A stretch of DNA of 64,000 nucleotides from Caballeronia sp. NK8 (GTDB taxonomy: Bacteria; Pseudomonadota; Gammaproteobacteria; Burkholderiales; Burkholderiaceae), in contig NZ_AP024328.1 of NCBI RefSeq assembly GCF_018408855.1, positions 248,001 to 312,000 of the forward strand, given 5' to 3'. A program made the position numbers and the translations under genes. Under the pieces are notes generated by a model that was given only the letters and a program-made list of their open reading frames with translations, did not search any database and was not told the DNA's origin. Positions within the stretch are counted from its first letter, which is position 1. The number at the start of each line of letters is the position of its first letter. Shown here one piece after another: positions 20,795 to 29,765 of this stretch.

Positions 20795-22306
20795 TTACGA
20801 CATTCGCGCCTGCGCAGCGCGAACCTTGCTGTTCACACGCTCGTCGAGCGCGTTCACCACACCCAGCGCCCCCGTCATGACGCACCATCGCAGGGGCTCA
20901 GGCAGCATCGATGGCGTCTTGTGATCTAGCGCCGAAAGCAGCGGATTGTCGGTGCCGCGAATCCGCCCTGCAATCATGCTTCCGACCATCGATTGCGAGG
21001 CCACGCCGTGGCCGGAGCATCCGGCGCTGTAGAAGATGTTCTGATGCGACCCAATGGTCCCGACAACGGGTAGCGCATCATTGGCCAGGCTGATGTAGCC
21101 GCTCCAGCATGCCCGCAGCGCGACGCCCTTGAGTGAGGGAAAGCGGTCATGCAGGGCCGTGCGCAGCTCGCGGTATGACTCGTAGTCGGGCACGTTCGGT
21201 GTTTGGAGCCGTACGGATAATGGATTCGCTTCGTCGTGACCACGAGCGTGTTGTTCACGGTCAAGCGATGGCTTTCCATGGTCCAGTGTGCCGTCACGAT
21301 CCCTTCGCGTCGTGGCCAGCCTAAGGCCTTGCGCTGAGGCTCGGAGGAGCGGCCTAGTCTCGATCGCCGAGACCCGCAACGGTACGACTTTGTCTGCAAG
21401 CAGGCCGAGTTGCGGCGTATAGGCGTTGGTGGCCAGCATCATAGCCGGTGCGCTTGCACTTCCGCGCGGTGTTTGCACCTTGATGACAGACCCTTCCGTG
21501 TAGGACAGCAGCGGCGTATTCTCGAAAATCCTCACGCCTGCCCGAAGCGCTGCGCGCCTGAGCCCCATCACATACTTGCCGGGGTGAAGCGTGCCGCCGC
21601 GCGACACGTAGTTGCCAAACAGAAACGCGGGCGGAATGCCGCGTGCACGCATCTCAGCCTGATCGAGAAATTCCGACTGACAGCCCAATTCGGCGCCGGT
21701 TCGCATGCTTTCGCGCACCTTATCTTCCTGCGAGGGATCGATGCCCGCACGGATAATGCCCGTCTGATTGTAGTCGCAGTCGATCTCGTACTCTTTCAGC
21801 TTGCCCTCCACGAAGGGGACCGCGTCCTCGTAGTAGCGAACGATCTCTTTCCCTTTCTCGTTGCCTATGTTCTTGAGAAAGAGATCATATTCGAGCCCGA
21901 GTGCGCCGGCCAGATAACCCGCGTTGCGTCCGCTTGCACCAAAGCCCGCAAACTCGCGCTCGAGCACGACCACGTTCGCGCCCGTGCTTGACGAGTTCAA
22001 GCGCCGCGATAGCCCGGCAAAACCCGCGCCGATGATGACCACATCCGCATTCACGTCGCCCACGAGTTCTGGTTGCAAGTCGTCTGGCCTTTCCACCCAG
22101 ACTCCAAGCGCGCGGTATTTCTCCATGTCAGAGGCCATTCTGGCTTCTTCCACTGGACTACCTGATTCATTGCTCGAGCATTGTGTAGCCGCCACTGCCG
22201 GCGCCACTACGGCTGCCGCCGCCGCACCCTTGAGGAACGTGCGGCGGTTCACTGCAGAACGAGAGTCAGCTTGCTGTTCTGCCTGTGTTTCCGTCGTCTC
22301 ACTCAT
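20795..22306 (-). CDS. Tat-exported FAD-dependent oxidoreductase (DAO/PuuB-like)
   Basis: 503-residue flavoprotein of the D-amino-acid oxidase superfamily, resembling gamma-glutamylputrescine oxidase and DadA-like enzymes. The N-terminus has a twin-arginine signal NRRTFLKGAAAAAVVAPAVA ending near a Cys (ATQCSSN), so it may be a Tat-exported lipoprotein. FAD fold VVIIGAGFAGLSR, then FGASGRNAGYLAGALGLE. Although open throughout, two internal stretches read in the wrong frame: around 21971-22012 (expected AALELVKHG) and 21200-21370 (expected KALGWPRREGIVTAHWTMES, visible in another frame). Each is flanked by opposite single-base shifts. The true protein probably has those segments restored. It is likely to oxidise an amine or amino acid in the periplasm. 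Confidence 0.82.
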   Translation of the reverse strand: MSETTETQAEQQADSRSAVNRRTFLKGAAAAAVVAPAVAATQCSSNESGSPVEEARMASDMEKYRALGVWVERPDDLQPELVGDVNADVVIIGAGFAGLSRRLNSSSTGANVVVLEREFAGFGASGRNAGYLAGALGLEYDLFLKNIGNEKGKEIVRYYEDAVPFVEGKLKEYEIDCDYNQTGIIRAGIDPSQEDKVRESMRTGAELGCQSEFLDQAEMRARGIPPAFLFGNYVSRGGTLHPGKYVMGLRRAALRAGVRIFENTPLLSYTEGSVIKVQTPRGSASAPAMMLATNAYTPQLGLLADKVVPLRVSAIETRPLLRASAQGLRLATTRRDRDGTLDHGKPSLDREQHARGHDEANPLSVRLQTPNVPDYESYRELRTALHDRFPSLKGVALRACWSGYISLANDALPVVGTIGSHQNIFYSAGCSGHGVASQSMVGSMIAGRIRGTDNPLLSALDHKTPSMLPEPLRWCVMTGALGVVNALDERVNSKVRAAQARMS

Positions 22307-22316
22307 AACTACTCCA

Positions 22317-23557
22317 TCAAATCTTGCTTAGAATGTGGACCGCGAGCGCGGCTTCCTCGACACCCTGAAAGCCGCCGCCGTTTTCCTGAATCGCGTGACG
22401 CGCGCCGGGAACCTGCCGCGGGCCCGCTTCTCCACGCAGTTGAGTAACCAGTTCATAGAGCTGACCGATTCCCGTCGCACCCAACGGGTGGCCTTTCGAT
22501 TCGAGCCGCCGGACGTGTTGATGGGGATGCGGCCGCCGAGCGTGAACTCGCCGCGCTCGGCAGCGGGTCCGCCCTCGCCGAACGGTACGAGCCCGAGATT
22601 TTCGGCCTGGATGATTTCGCCCATCGCTGAGGCGTCGTGCACCTCCGCCACATCCACGTCCTCTGGACCGAGTCCCGCCTGGTCGTATGCCTGAAGTGCC
22701 GCGAGGCGGCCGATGTTCTTCTCTGGCTCGTCGATACGTCGATGCGTGAAGCTGCGGATCACGCTCGCCGCAATCCTGACGCACCGGCGACGGTCGGCGC
22801 CGATGCGTCGCAAGCCCTCCTCGGTACACACGATCGCCGCCGCCGCGCCGTCCGAAACCGGCGCACACATGGGCAGCGTGATCGGATACGTGATCGGCGG
22901 TGCGGCGAGCACTTCGTCGATGGTGAATGGCTGTCGGAACTGCGAATACGGGTTGTGCACCGAATGCAGGTGATTTTTCGCCGAAACCGCAGCGATCTGC
23001 CGTTGCGTGGTTCCGTAAGTCTTCATGTGATACCTGCACAGCGCGGCATAGACCGACATGAAGCGGCTATACGGCCGGTCGGACTCCGACCCGGGTGGCG
23101 GCTCGATGCCTTCGCCGAGCCTCATCAGACTGGCGAAGTTCTCGTCGACGCGCGACACATCCCAGCCCGCCCCGAACAAGGCGAATGACTTCGCCTTGTC
23201 CGGGACGTTCATCTTCTCTGCGCCGAGCGCGAGAACTACATCGCAGGCACCCGACCGAAGCGCCTGGGCCGCGAGATGCACCGCGGTGCTCCCGGATGCG
23301 CAGGCGTTTTCGACGTTGTAGACCGGGATGCCTTCAATCCCGATCTTGCTGAACACGATCTGCCCCGGAATGGACAGTTGGCCCTGCAGCGGCCCGTTGG
23401 TGATGCCAGCATAGAAAGCCGCGCCGATCGCCGCGGCATCGCAACCCGCATCCTTCAATGCGCCGCGTAGCGCTTCGCCCGCGAGATCGTCGATGCTGCG
23501 CTCGCAGTGACGGCCAAACATGGTCATCGCAATGCCCGCGATGTAAATGTCGCTCAT
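22317..23557 (-). pseudogene. Thiolase-family protein (SCP-x/acetyl-CoA acetyltransferase type), one frameshift
   Basis: Thiolase-fold protein of about 410 residues. The start MSDIYIAGIAMTMFGRHCER and nucleophile Cys86 in VENACASGSTAVHLAAQAL resemble the lipid-transfer/SCP-x thiolases rather than PhaA/FadA. The His region NTSGG then [19 protein letters not shown] is split by a single-base shift near 22500. The corrected C-terminus ends [18 protein letters not shown] at 22317. It presumably cleaves a 3-ketoacyl-CoA from a branched or bulky substrate (inference). It lies 24 bases downstream of the acyl-CoA ligase. Confidence 0.86.
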
Positions 23558-23581
23558 GGTGTTTTTCTCAAATTGACTGAC

Positions 23582-25135
23582 TCAGATCCGTCGGCCTTGA
23601 CCCTGCCAGTACTGCTCGCGCAGATCTTTCTTCAGCACCTTGCCGGCGGTGCTACGCGGCAGTGCCGCAATGAAGTCCACGCTCTTCGGTGACTTCACCG
23701 AGCCGAGTTTCTCCTTGCATAACGCCACGAGCTCTTCTGCACTGACGCTCTGACCGGCGTTGAGCTCCACCACCGCCTTCACCGCCTCACCCCACTTGTC
23801 GTCGGGGACCCCGATCACCGCGCAATCCTGTACTGCCGGGTGCGCCCAGATCACCTGTTCGACTTCGCTCGGGTAGACATTGAAGCCACCGCTGATGATC
23901 ATGTCCTTCTTGCGGTCGGTGATGTACAGATATCCTTCGTCATCCAGATGACCGACGTCGCCGGTGCGCAACCAGCCGTTCACGATCGTTTCGGCGGTTT
24001 TGTCGGGCGCCTTGAAGTAGCCCTTCATCACGAGGTCGCCACGTACGCAGATTTCGCCGGTTTCGCCCCGAGGTAGGAGCTCGCCACGATCGCTCATGAT
24101 TTCGACGCGAATCAGCGGATTGGGTCTGCCCACCGACGAAAGCCGGCTTTCCGGAGCAAGCGCGCCATCTACGAAGTGCTCGGCCGGCGTGAGATAGGAG
24201 ATCGACGCCGGGGCTTCCGTCTGACCATATCCGCCCGCCATGATCGGACCGAACACCTCGATCGCGCGCTTGAGCTTCTCCACCGACATGGGTGCCGCTC
24301 CATACAGAAAGCATTTGAGCGAGGAGAAATCCTGGTTCTCGATACCGGGGATATCGAGCAGGCGGTAGATCACCGTCGGCGGCAGGAAGAACTCCGTCAC
24401 CCGATGTTTCGCGATCGCCGCGAGCAGCGGCGCCGGCTCTGGCTTGGGCAGTACGACCACTGTGCCGCCGCGGGCGGTGCACGGCAGCGAGAGCATTCCC
24501 GCGGTATGGGTCATAGGCGCCGCCGCAAGATTCACCGGACGCTCCACGCCATACGGAAACGCAATCATGAACTGCGCGAAATAGGTTTGAAACGCGCGAT
24601 GCGTGTTCATCACCCCCTTCGGCAAACCCGTCGTTCCGCCCGTGGCAGAAAGCGTCACGATGTCGTCCATGTCGTACTCGACGCTCGGCCCGGTCGCAGG
24701 TTGCGCCGCGCTCCATGTCTCGAGCGATGGCGCCCACGGCAGATCGGCATCGATACAGACCCAGAGCCTCACTTTGGGCAGGCTGGGACGCAGCGCCTCG
24801 ATTGCCGGTGCGAATGCCTGATGAAAGAACAGCGCTTCGCAATCGAACGCGTCGAGGAGGTACTGGTTCTCCTGCGGCGCGTTGCGCCCGTTGACCGGGA
24901 TCCACACCACCCCTGCGCGCCACAGCCCCAGCGTGCAGGTCCATGCCGTGACGTCGTTATCGGCCCAGACCGCCGCCTTCGCTTCTTTTTCGAAGCCTGC
25001 CTCGAGCAGTCCGTTAGCGATACGGCACGACAGCGCGTGAACTTCACTGAACGAATAGCTTCGCTCGTCCTGAATGTAGGCGATGCCGTTGGGATTGATA
25101 CGCCAACCGCGATCGAAAAAGTCAATGATTGCCAT
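23582..25135 (-). CDS. Acyl-CoA ligase, AMP-binding family
   Basis: 517 residues, intact. Activates a carboxylic acid to its CoA thioester via an acyl-adenylate. The P-loop motif is TLSATGGTTGLPKGVMNTHR (about 161-180). The A5 region is MAGGYGQTEAPASISYLTPA, A7 is GWLRTGDVGHLDDEGYLYI, the hinge is DRKKDMIISGGFNVYPSEVE, and the catalytic Lys lies in PRSTAGKVLKKDLR. The substrate is not predictable. It sits between a saccharopine-dehydrogenase-like gene and a thiolase. Confidence 0.94.
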   Translation of the reverse strand: MAIIDFFDRGWRINPNGIAYIQDERSYSFSEVHALSCRIANGLLEAGFEKEAKAAVWADNDVTAWTCTLGLWRAGVVWIPVNGRNAPQENQYLLDAFDCEALFFHQAFAPAIEALRPSLPKVRLWVCIDADLPWAPSLETWSAAQPATGPSVEYDMDDIVTLSATGGTTGLPKGVMNTHRAFQTYFAQFMIAFPYGVERPVNLAAAPMTHTAGMLSLPCTARGGTVVVLPKPEPAPLLAAIAKHRVTEFFLPPTVIYRLLDIPGIENQDFSSLKCFLYGAAPMSVEKLKRAIEVFGPIMAGGYGQTEAPASISYLTPAEHFVDGALAPESRLSSVGRPNPLIRVEIMSDRGELLPRGETGEICVRGDLVMKGYFKAPDKTAETIVNGWLRTGDVGHLDDEGYLYITDRKKDMIISGGFNVYPSEVEQVIWAHPAVQDCAVIGVPDDKWGEAVKAVVELNAGQSVSAEELVALCKEKLGSVKSPKSVDFIAALPRSTAGKVLKKDLREQYWQGQGRRI

Positions 25136-25182
25136 GTCCCATGTGTCCCTGGATCGGTTTCGAATCTCTGTTCTCGCGGCCG

Positions 25183-26316
25183 TTACAGTTGGGCGACTGT
25201 CGCGCGCGCGAGCCCGCGCTGCTCGAGGAACCCAAGCAGGTAGCGATGGCCGAATGCCTTCGAACCGGATGCAAAGCCAACCTTCGCGGTGTCGCCGTCG
25301 AGAAGCTTGGCAATACCGGCGGCATGAATGGCTCCGGTGGCGATATACGGCGTGATGCCGTGCACGGTCGCCCGAACTGCCGCAAGCTGACCGCGGCCGA
25401 TCGCAAAGTCGACAGTGCGATGAAGCGACGTGCGCTCGCGCGGCGGCATCGACGGTGTCACGGAATCGACAAGCTGTTTGAGTACCGTATCCTGCTGCTC
25501 ACGTGGCAGGTGTGCGTATTCCGCATCCCACTTCTGACTGAGCCCATGCACCATCTGCATTGCGTTGTTGTCGTAGAAGCCAACGCACGAGATACAGCTG
25601 CGCACGCGGGGATCCTGCTCGAAATACACCGGCAGCGAGGTGCCGCCCCACGGCAACGCGAATACTGGTTGCAGAAAATCGGGGGAGGCAACATTGAACG
25701 AAGCGTGCTTGTCATGCGGCACCAGCTTCTTTTCCCATAGATAGCAAGATTCCTGGCGATAGCCTCCGAAGATGGTCGCCGTAGAGCCCACGCTCACACC
25801 GGCGCCGGCACCGCGCGGGCCGCGCGTCAAGGTCGCCGTCTCCAGCGCATCGACGCCAGGCGTCTCGAGTGCCAGCTCGGCGGCAATTTCCGCAAACGTG
25901 TACATGTACGCGTTTGACGGCGACAACAGTAGACCGGCCTGACGGTAGGGTTCGCCAAACTGTTCGCGTGCCTGGCGGATAAAGTGTTGCTCGCCGGTGG
26001 TGTCGAGGTAGTGACAACCGGCCTTGATTGCCGCCTCCACCGCGACCAGGCCGAAATCGAAGAACGGCCCGACGGTGGCGCACACGACCTTCGCGCCGCG
26101 AAAGGCATTCGCAAGCGAATCGACGTTGTGTTCGGCCTCGATGATTTCGTAGCTCGCAGATTCGAGGCGCACGACCCGCTGCGCCATCATTTCCTGCGTA
26201 CGCCTTGCGTTGCGCGCCACAGCGGTAAAAGGAATGTTCTGGTCGATCAGCCAGTCCATGATCAACATGCCGGTATAACCACTTGCGCCATATACAACGA
26301 CGGGATGCTTTGCCAT
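25183..26316 (-). CDS. Saccharopine dehydrogenase-like NAD(P)-binding protein
   Basis: 377 residues with an N-terminal Rossmann fold (HPVVVYGASGYTGMLIMDWL) of the saccharopine dehydrogenase NADP-binding superfamily; trans-acting enoyl reductases belong to the same group. The sequence continues VCATVGPFFDFGLVAVEAAI and AGCHYLDTTGEQHFIRQARE, both typical. It is the first gene of the ligase/thiolase/FAD-oxidoreductase/TetR unit and lies 48 bases upstream of the ligase. The reaction is unknown; reduction of an unsaturated or imine intermediate is one possibility. The C-terminal half (AAVRATVHGITPYIATGAIH) is intact. Confidence 0.8.
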   Translation of the reverse strand: MAKHPVVVYGASGYTGMLIMDWLIDQNIPFTAVARNARRTQEMMAQRVVRLESASYEIIEAEHNVDSLANAFRGAKVVCATVGPFFDFGLVAVEAAIKAGCHYLDTTGEQHFIRQAREQFGEPYRQAGLLLSPSNAYMYTFAEIAAELALETPGVDALETATLTRGPRGAGAGVSVGSTATIFGGYRQESCYLWEKKLVPHDKHASFNVASPDFLQPVFALPWGGTSLPVYFEQDPRVRSCISCVGFYDNNAMQMVHGLSQKWDAEYAHLPREQQDTVLKQLVDSVTPSMPPRERTSLHRTVDFAIGRGQLAAVRATVHGITPYIATGAIHAAGIAKLLDGDTAKVGFASGSKAFGHRYLLGFLEQRGLARATVAQL

Positions 26317-26440
26317 GCCTGTCTCCTAGAAGGTGATTGGGTTCAACGGTGCGTCTTTCAAATGCGGCGGATGCCGGCGGCGGTGACGAGCTCCGCTATC
26401 AGAGAATGCAGCGATGATGCAGGTCCATTTTATAGAACAT

Positions 26441-26470
26441 CGTATCTAACATAGTCATAGTCTACAAACA
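26441..26470 (-). promoter_or_regulatory. Operator-like site upstream of the ligase/thiolase unit
   Basis: On the minus strand GTAGACTATGACTATGTTAG, a weaker match to the series (one base displaced, A for C before CTAT). It lies between the terminator at 26487 and the first gene at 26316, the same arrangement as at 19732 and 36860. Confidence 0.4.
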
Positions 26471-26478
26471 TTTTAAGT

Positions 26479-26503
26479 TTAAAAAAGACAGGTATTTCCT
26501 GTC
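26479..26503 (-). terminator. Intrinsic terminator after diheme cytochrome copy 2
   Basis: On the minus strand GACAGG-AAATA-CCTGTC is followed by TTTTTTAAAC. It lies 31 bases past the cytochrome stop. Nearly identical to the hairpins at 19780, 36905 and 52973. Confidence 0.85.
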
Positions 26504-26534
26504 CTTAGACCTCTTTTCGGTTACGCGATGGTTG

Positions 26535-27221
26535 TTATTCAGCGCCTGCGCCTGCGTTGCTGCCGACCGGCGTCAGACTGGCAAGATAGCTGGCCACCGC
26601 CTTGACGTCTTCGCCCGACAGAGTGCCCGCCAACCCATTCATTGCGCCGCTCGGGTCATGACGCTCGCCGGTCTTGAATGCAGCAAGCTGCCTCACGAGA
26701 TAGGTCTCTCCCTGTCCCGCCAGACGCGGAATCTGGTTTTCCCCCATGAACGCCGCTCCGTGGCACGCTTGGCAACTTTTTTCTGCCACGAGTTCCATAC
26801 CGCGCTTCTCTAGCCCGGCTTGAGTGCGCGCCGGCTCGCTTCGGGCCGGAGTCTGCCGCGCAAAATAGGCACCCAGTGATTTGATCTGTTCGTCGGTCAG
26901 ATCCCTTGAAATCGGCCCCATATAAGCGTTGGGCCGTTCCCCGTCAGCGAAGGCGCGCAATTGGGCGATGAGATAAGCCTGTGGCTGTCCTGCCAGCGAC
27001 GGATACCAGGCGTTCGCGGACTGCCCGTGCGCACCGTGGCAGAAATAGCAGGTCTCTTGCGGTTGCGGCCAGGAGCCACCGTTGGCCACTTGCAACCTGT
27101 CGATCTCGTTCATCGCTTTTTCGAAATGCATACCGTCCAGGTACTCGCGTCCGTAAAGCGCTCCCACGCCCACCACAGCGGCGAGCCCGACGACTCCACT
27201 TACGATCCATGCCCGTCTCAT
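26535..27221 (-). CDS. Diheme c-type cytochrome paired with flavin amine oxidase (copy 2)
   Basis: 228 residues with a signal/anchor segment at 5-25 and two haem motifs, CYFCH at 58-62 and CQACH at 150-154. Each motif is followed by PSLAGQ or PRLAGQ. It is clearly homologous along its length to the cytochrome at 13951-14610. Its ATG directly follows the TGA of the flavin amine oxidase (TGAATG), so translation is coupled. Likely immediate electron acceptor of that enzyme in the periplasm. It is the last gene of the eight-gene unit starting at 36789; a strong hairpin terminator follows. Confidence 0.92.
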   Translation of the reverse strand: MRRAWIVSGVVGLAAVVGVGALYGREYLDGMHFEKAMNEIDRLQVANGGSWPQPQETCYFCHGAHGQSANAWYPSLAGQPQAYLIAQLRAFADGERPNAYMGPISRDLTDEQIKSLGAYFARQTPARSEPARTQAGLEKRGMELVAEKSCQACHGAAFMGENQIPRLAGQGETYLVRQLAAFKTGERHDPSGAMNGLAGTLSGEDVKAVASYLASLTPVGSNAGAGAE

Positions 27222-28738
27222 TCAGGCCACCTCGCCGCGTCGAGTGAAACCAGCCAGCGCCTGCAAAGCAGCACGATGGCCCGAACGCACGGCACCGTCC
27301 ATCGCACCCGCCCAGATGTCGGCAGTTTCGGTGCCCGACCAGATCAGGCGCCCCACTTCGGGGTGCAGATACTTTCCCCACTTCGTCCAGAAGCCTGGCG
27401 GCATGGGGTTGATGCAATGCAGGGTCCACTGATCGACCCGGCCCCAGTCGTAGTCATGGAACTGCGTCGGATGCAGCGCGCGGTCTCCGAATGCCTTCGC
27501 AAATGTGGCCGACAGCGTCTTCTCGGCCGTCGCGGGATCATCAGGCAACATCCCTGGCGCCACGAATGCGGCGATCACGCCGAGCGATGCGTCGGGAGGC
27601 GAATTGTCGTACGTCATGAAAACGGGACCGCCGACCTGGAAGATCGTTCCGCAGTACCCGGCGTCGCGCCAGAACGGCTTGTCATAGACGTGGACAGTCT
27701 TTCGCATTGGGGCGCTCGTGGGCCAATGCTGCTGGAGTTGCGCCCGCCCGCTGGGCAACGGCGGATCGAAAACCACCTGATTGCAAAGCGCCGGATTCAT
27801 CGCAACGATGACGCGACCGGCCTTAATCAAGCCTTGATCCGTGTGCAGCTCGACGACTTCGCGATCCCAGCCAGTGATCTTGCGCACCGGCGAGGAAAGC
27901 CTGACCTTGTCGCCGAGCTGCTCGGCCATCTTGATGCTCAGACGCTGCGAGCCGCCGACGATGCGCGTTTCCTGTGCCCCGCCTTTGAATGCTTCGAGTT
28001 GCGTATAGTTGCAGCTTGCGCTGTTGATCATCGACAAGTAGTGCAGCAGACCCAACTGGGCCGGCGCACCGCCCGTCGTCAGCTTCGCGGCTAGCGCGAG
28101 AAAGTAGCCGTCCTCGTATTTCACGCCCTGCTGCAAAAGCCATTCGCCGTAAGATAGCCTATCCAATTCCGCCAGATTCGGTGCCTTCCATGGCGCGCCG
28201 GATGGCACGCCCCGCGACAGTTCGGCAAGCCGGTTGCCAATCGTGTCGTCACCCCCGGTGCCGCCATGAAAATCTTGGGCCACGATAGCGCCCTGCGCCA
28301 TCACGACGGTCTTCCCTGCGTACCAGCTCGGAAACGTGTCGATCTCGAGTTGACGTGCCAGATCGAAGATCGCGGTCTGACCGGGACCGATCCACTGCCC
28401 TCCGGCTTCAGAAACGACGCCGCGGCCAAGGTCATGGTTATAGGTTCGGCCACCGACGCGATTGCGTGCCTCGAGCACGACAAACGAATCGCATCCAGCC
28501 AGCTGGAGGTCGCGGCCCGCCGTCAATCCTGCGAGACCCGCACCGATGATCGCGACGTCCAATACCTCACGGTCTCTCGGGGCTTCGTAACCGCACTTTG
28601 CGCGAGTGACACTCCATCGGCAGCCAGCGTCGCAGCACCTGCTGCGGCAAGGTGGAGGAACCGGCGCCGGCTCCGCGCGGGGGCCTGCGAATCATTTTCG
28701 GTTCCGTCTCGACTTCCATGTTGCCACTCCTGTTTCAA
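27222..28738 (-). pseudogene. Tat-exported flavin monoamine oxidase-family dehydrogenase (copy 2), 5' frameshift
   Basis: FAD amine oxidase with the body open from DVAIIGAGLAGLTAGRDL at 28562 to the stop at 27222 (446 residues). It includes VLEARNRVGGRT and the C-terminal LIWSGTETADIWAGAMDGAV. Upstream, in another frame, lies a twin-arginine signal (SRRRFLHLAAAGAATLAA) followed by VTKPRE. One base shift near 28575 joins it to DREVLDVAIIGAG. An AGGAGTGGCAACATG nearby suggests the start is at about 28719-28738. Homologous to the enzyme at 14617-16101 and likewise followed by a diheme cytochrome. Substrate unknown. Confidence 0.88.
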
Positions 28739-28786
28739 TTATATGCAGTACTGCGATATACACATGCGGCAGGAAATGCAGCATGC

Positions 28787-29752
28787 TCAAGGCCTCACCA
28801 GCACACCGTCCTGCGAAAACAGCAACGGCTTTCCGGTGCGATCGATCACTGCGGCTGTGAGGGACGCACGATCCGCGCGCTGTTGAACCTCGAACGAAGT
28901 ACTGCCCTCGCGTTGCCGGAAAACAAGGCCATCGAGCCCGACGCCCATCAGTCCATTCCCGGTCGTCAAAAGATCAGTGATCGAACTCTTCGTGCCCGCG
29001 TTCAACGCCGTCCATGTCGCCCCATCGTCGCTGCTCTGGTACAGGCCGCCCAGCAAACCGCCTACGATGATTCGGCCGTCGGGCAGCGCCACGCCCGTCC
29101 ACAGCGTCCCTTTGCCGCCCGTCGCCTGATAATTCCAGTTCGCCCCGCCATCCGTGGACTTCAGCACCATTCCCTGCTCAGAGTCGATGTAAAGCACACC
29201 GTGACGATCAGAAAAGACGTGGTAAAGGTTGCGGTCGGCACGACCACTACCCGGTGGTTTCGGCACACTCACTTTCGTCCACGACTTGCCACCATCATGG
29301 GTGACGAGCATGAGTGACCATAGGCCCACCGCGATTCCGTCCCGAGCAGTAGTAAAGAGCACGGAGAACAACGGCTGGTCAACTGAGAGGTCTATCCGCT
29401 GCTTTTGCCATGTCTCGCCGCCGTCGCTCGTCGCGAGAATCACGCCCCACTGTCCGACCGTCCAGCCGTGCTGCGCGTCGGCAAAAGTGACCGCAGAAAG
29501 GGTTGCGGAAACCGGAACATGGTTTGACTGACGCCACGTTTTTCCCTCGTCATCTGACATCACGACTACGCCGTGCTCCCCTACGGCAACGATGCGCGAA
29601 CCGGCACGCGCCGCGTCCATCAACATCATGTGCCTCGGCGCTGTCCAGGCATGCGCGGGTTTGGCCGCCCAGTCCGCGACCGCTCCCTGTGCTTGAGCGA
29701 AGGCCGCGACGCTCGCACACAAGGCCGCGCCGGCAACAAACATCTTGATCAT
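28787..29752 (-). CDS. YCF48/BNR-repeat beta-propeller protein, secreted
   Basis: 321 residues with a signal peptide (MIKMFVAGAALCASVAAFAQAQ). Repeated blades carry the S/T-x-D-G-G/E-x-T-W signature: SDDEGKTW, SDGGETW, HDGGKSW, STDGGANW and SDDGATW. This is the beta-propeller fold related to the photosystem assembly factor Ycf48/HCF136. It lies 13 bases downstream of the RND/MMPL gene. The set YCF48-like, RND, DUF1302 and DUF1329 recurs in Pseudomonas and Burkholderia relatives, which suggests a periplasmic scaffold for an envelope transport complex. Confidence 0.87.
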   Translation of the reverse strand: MIKMFVAGAALCASVAAFAQAQGAVADWAAKPAHAWTAPRHMMLMDAARAGSRIVAVGEHGVVVMSDDEGKTWRQSNHVPVSATLSAVTFADAQHGWTVGQWGVILATSDGGETWQKQRIDLSVDQPLFSVLFTTARDGIAVGLWSLMLVTHDGGKSWTKVSVPKPPGSGRADRNLYHVFSDRHGVLYIDSEQGMVLKSTDGGANWNYQATGGKGTLWTGVALPDGRIIVGGLLGGLYQSSDDGATWTALNAGTKSSITDLLTTGNGLMGVGLDGLVFRQREGSTSFEVQQRADRASLTAAVIDRTGKPLLFSQDGVLVRP

Positions 29753-29765
29753 GATTGGTCTCCAG

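Noticed and set aside
24176..25243. Long plus-strand frame opposite the acyl-CoA ligase
   Set aside because: Arg-rich shadow without domain features.
26961..28094. 377-residue plus-strand frame opposite the amine oxidase
   Set aside because: Same reasoning; the minus strand carries a recognisable flavoenzyme.
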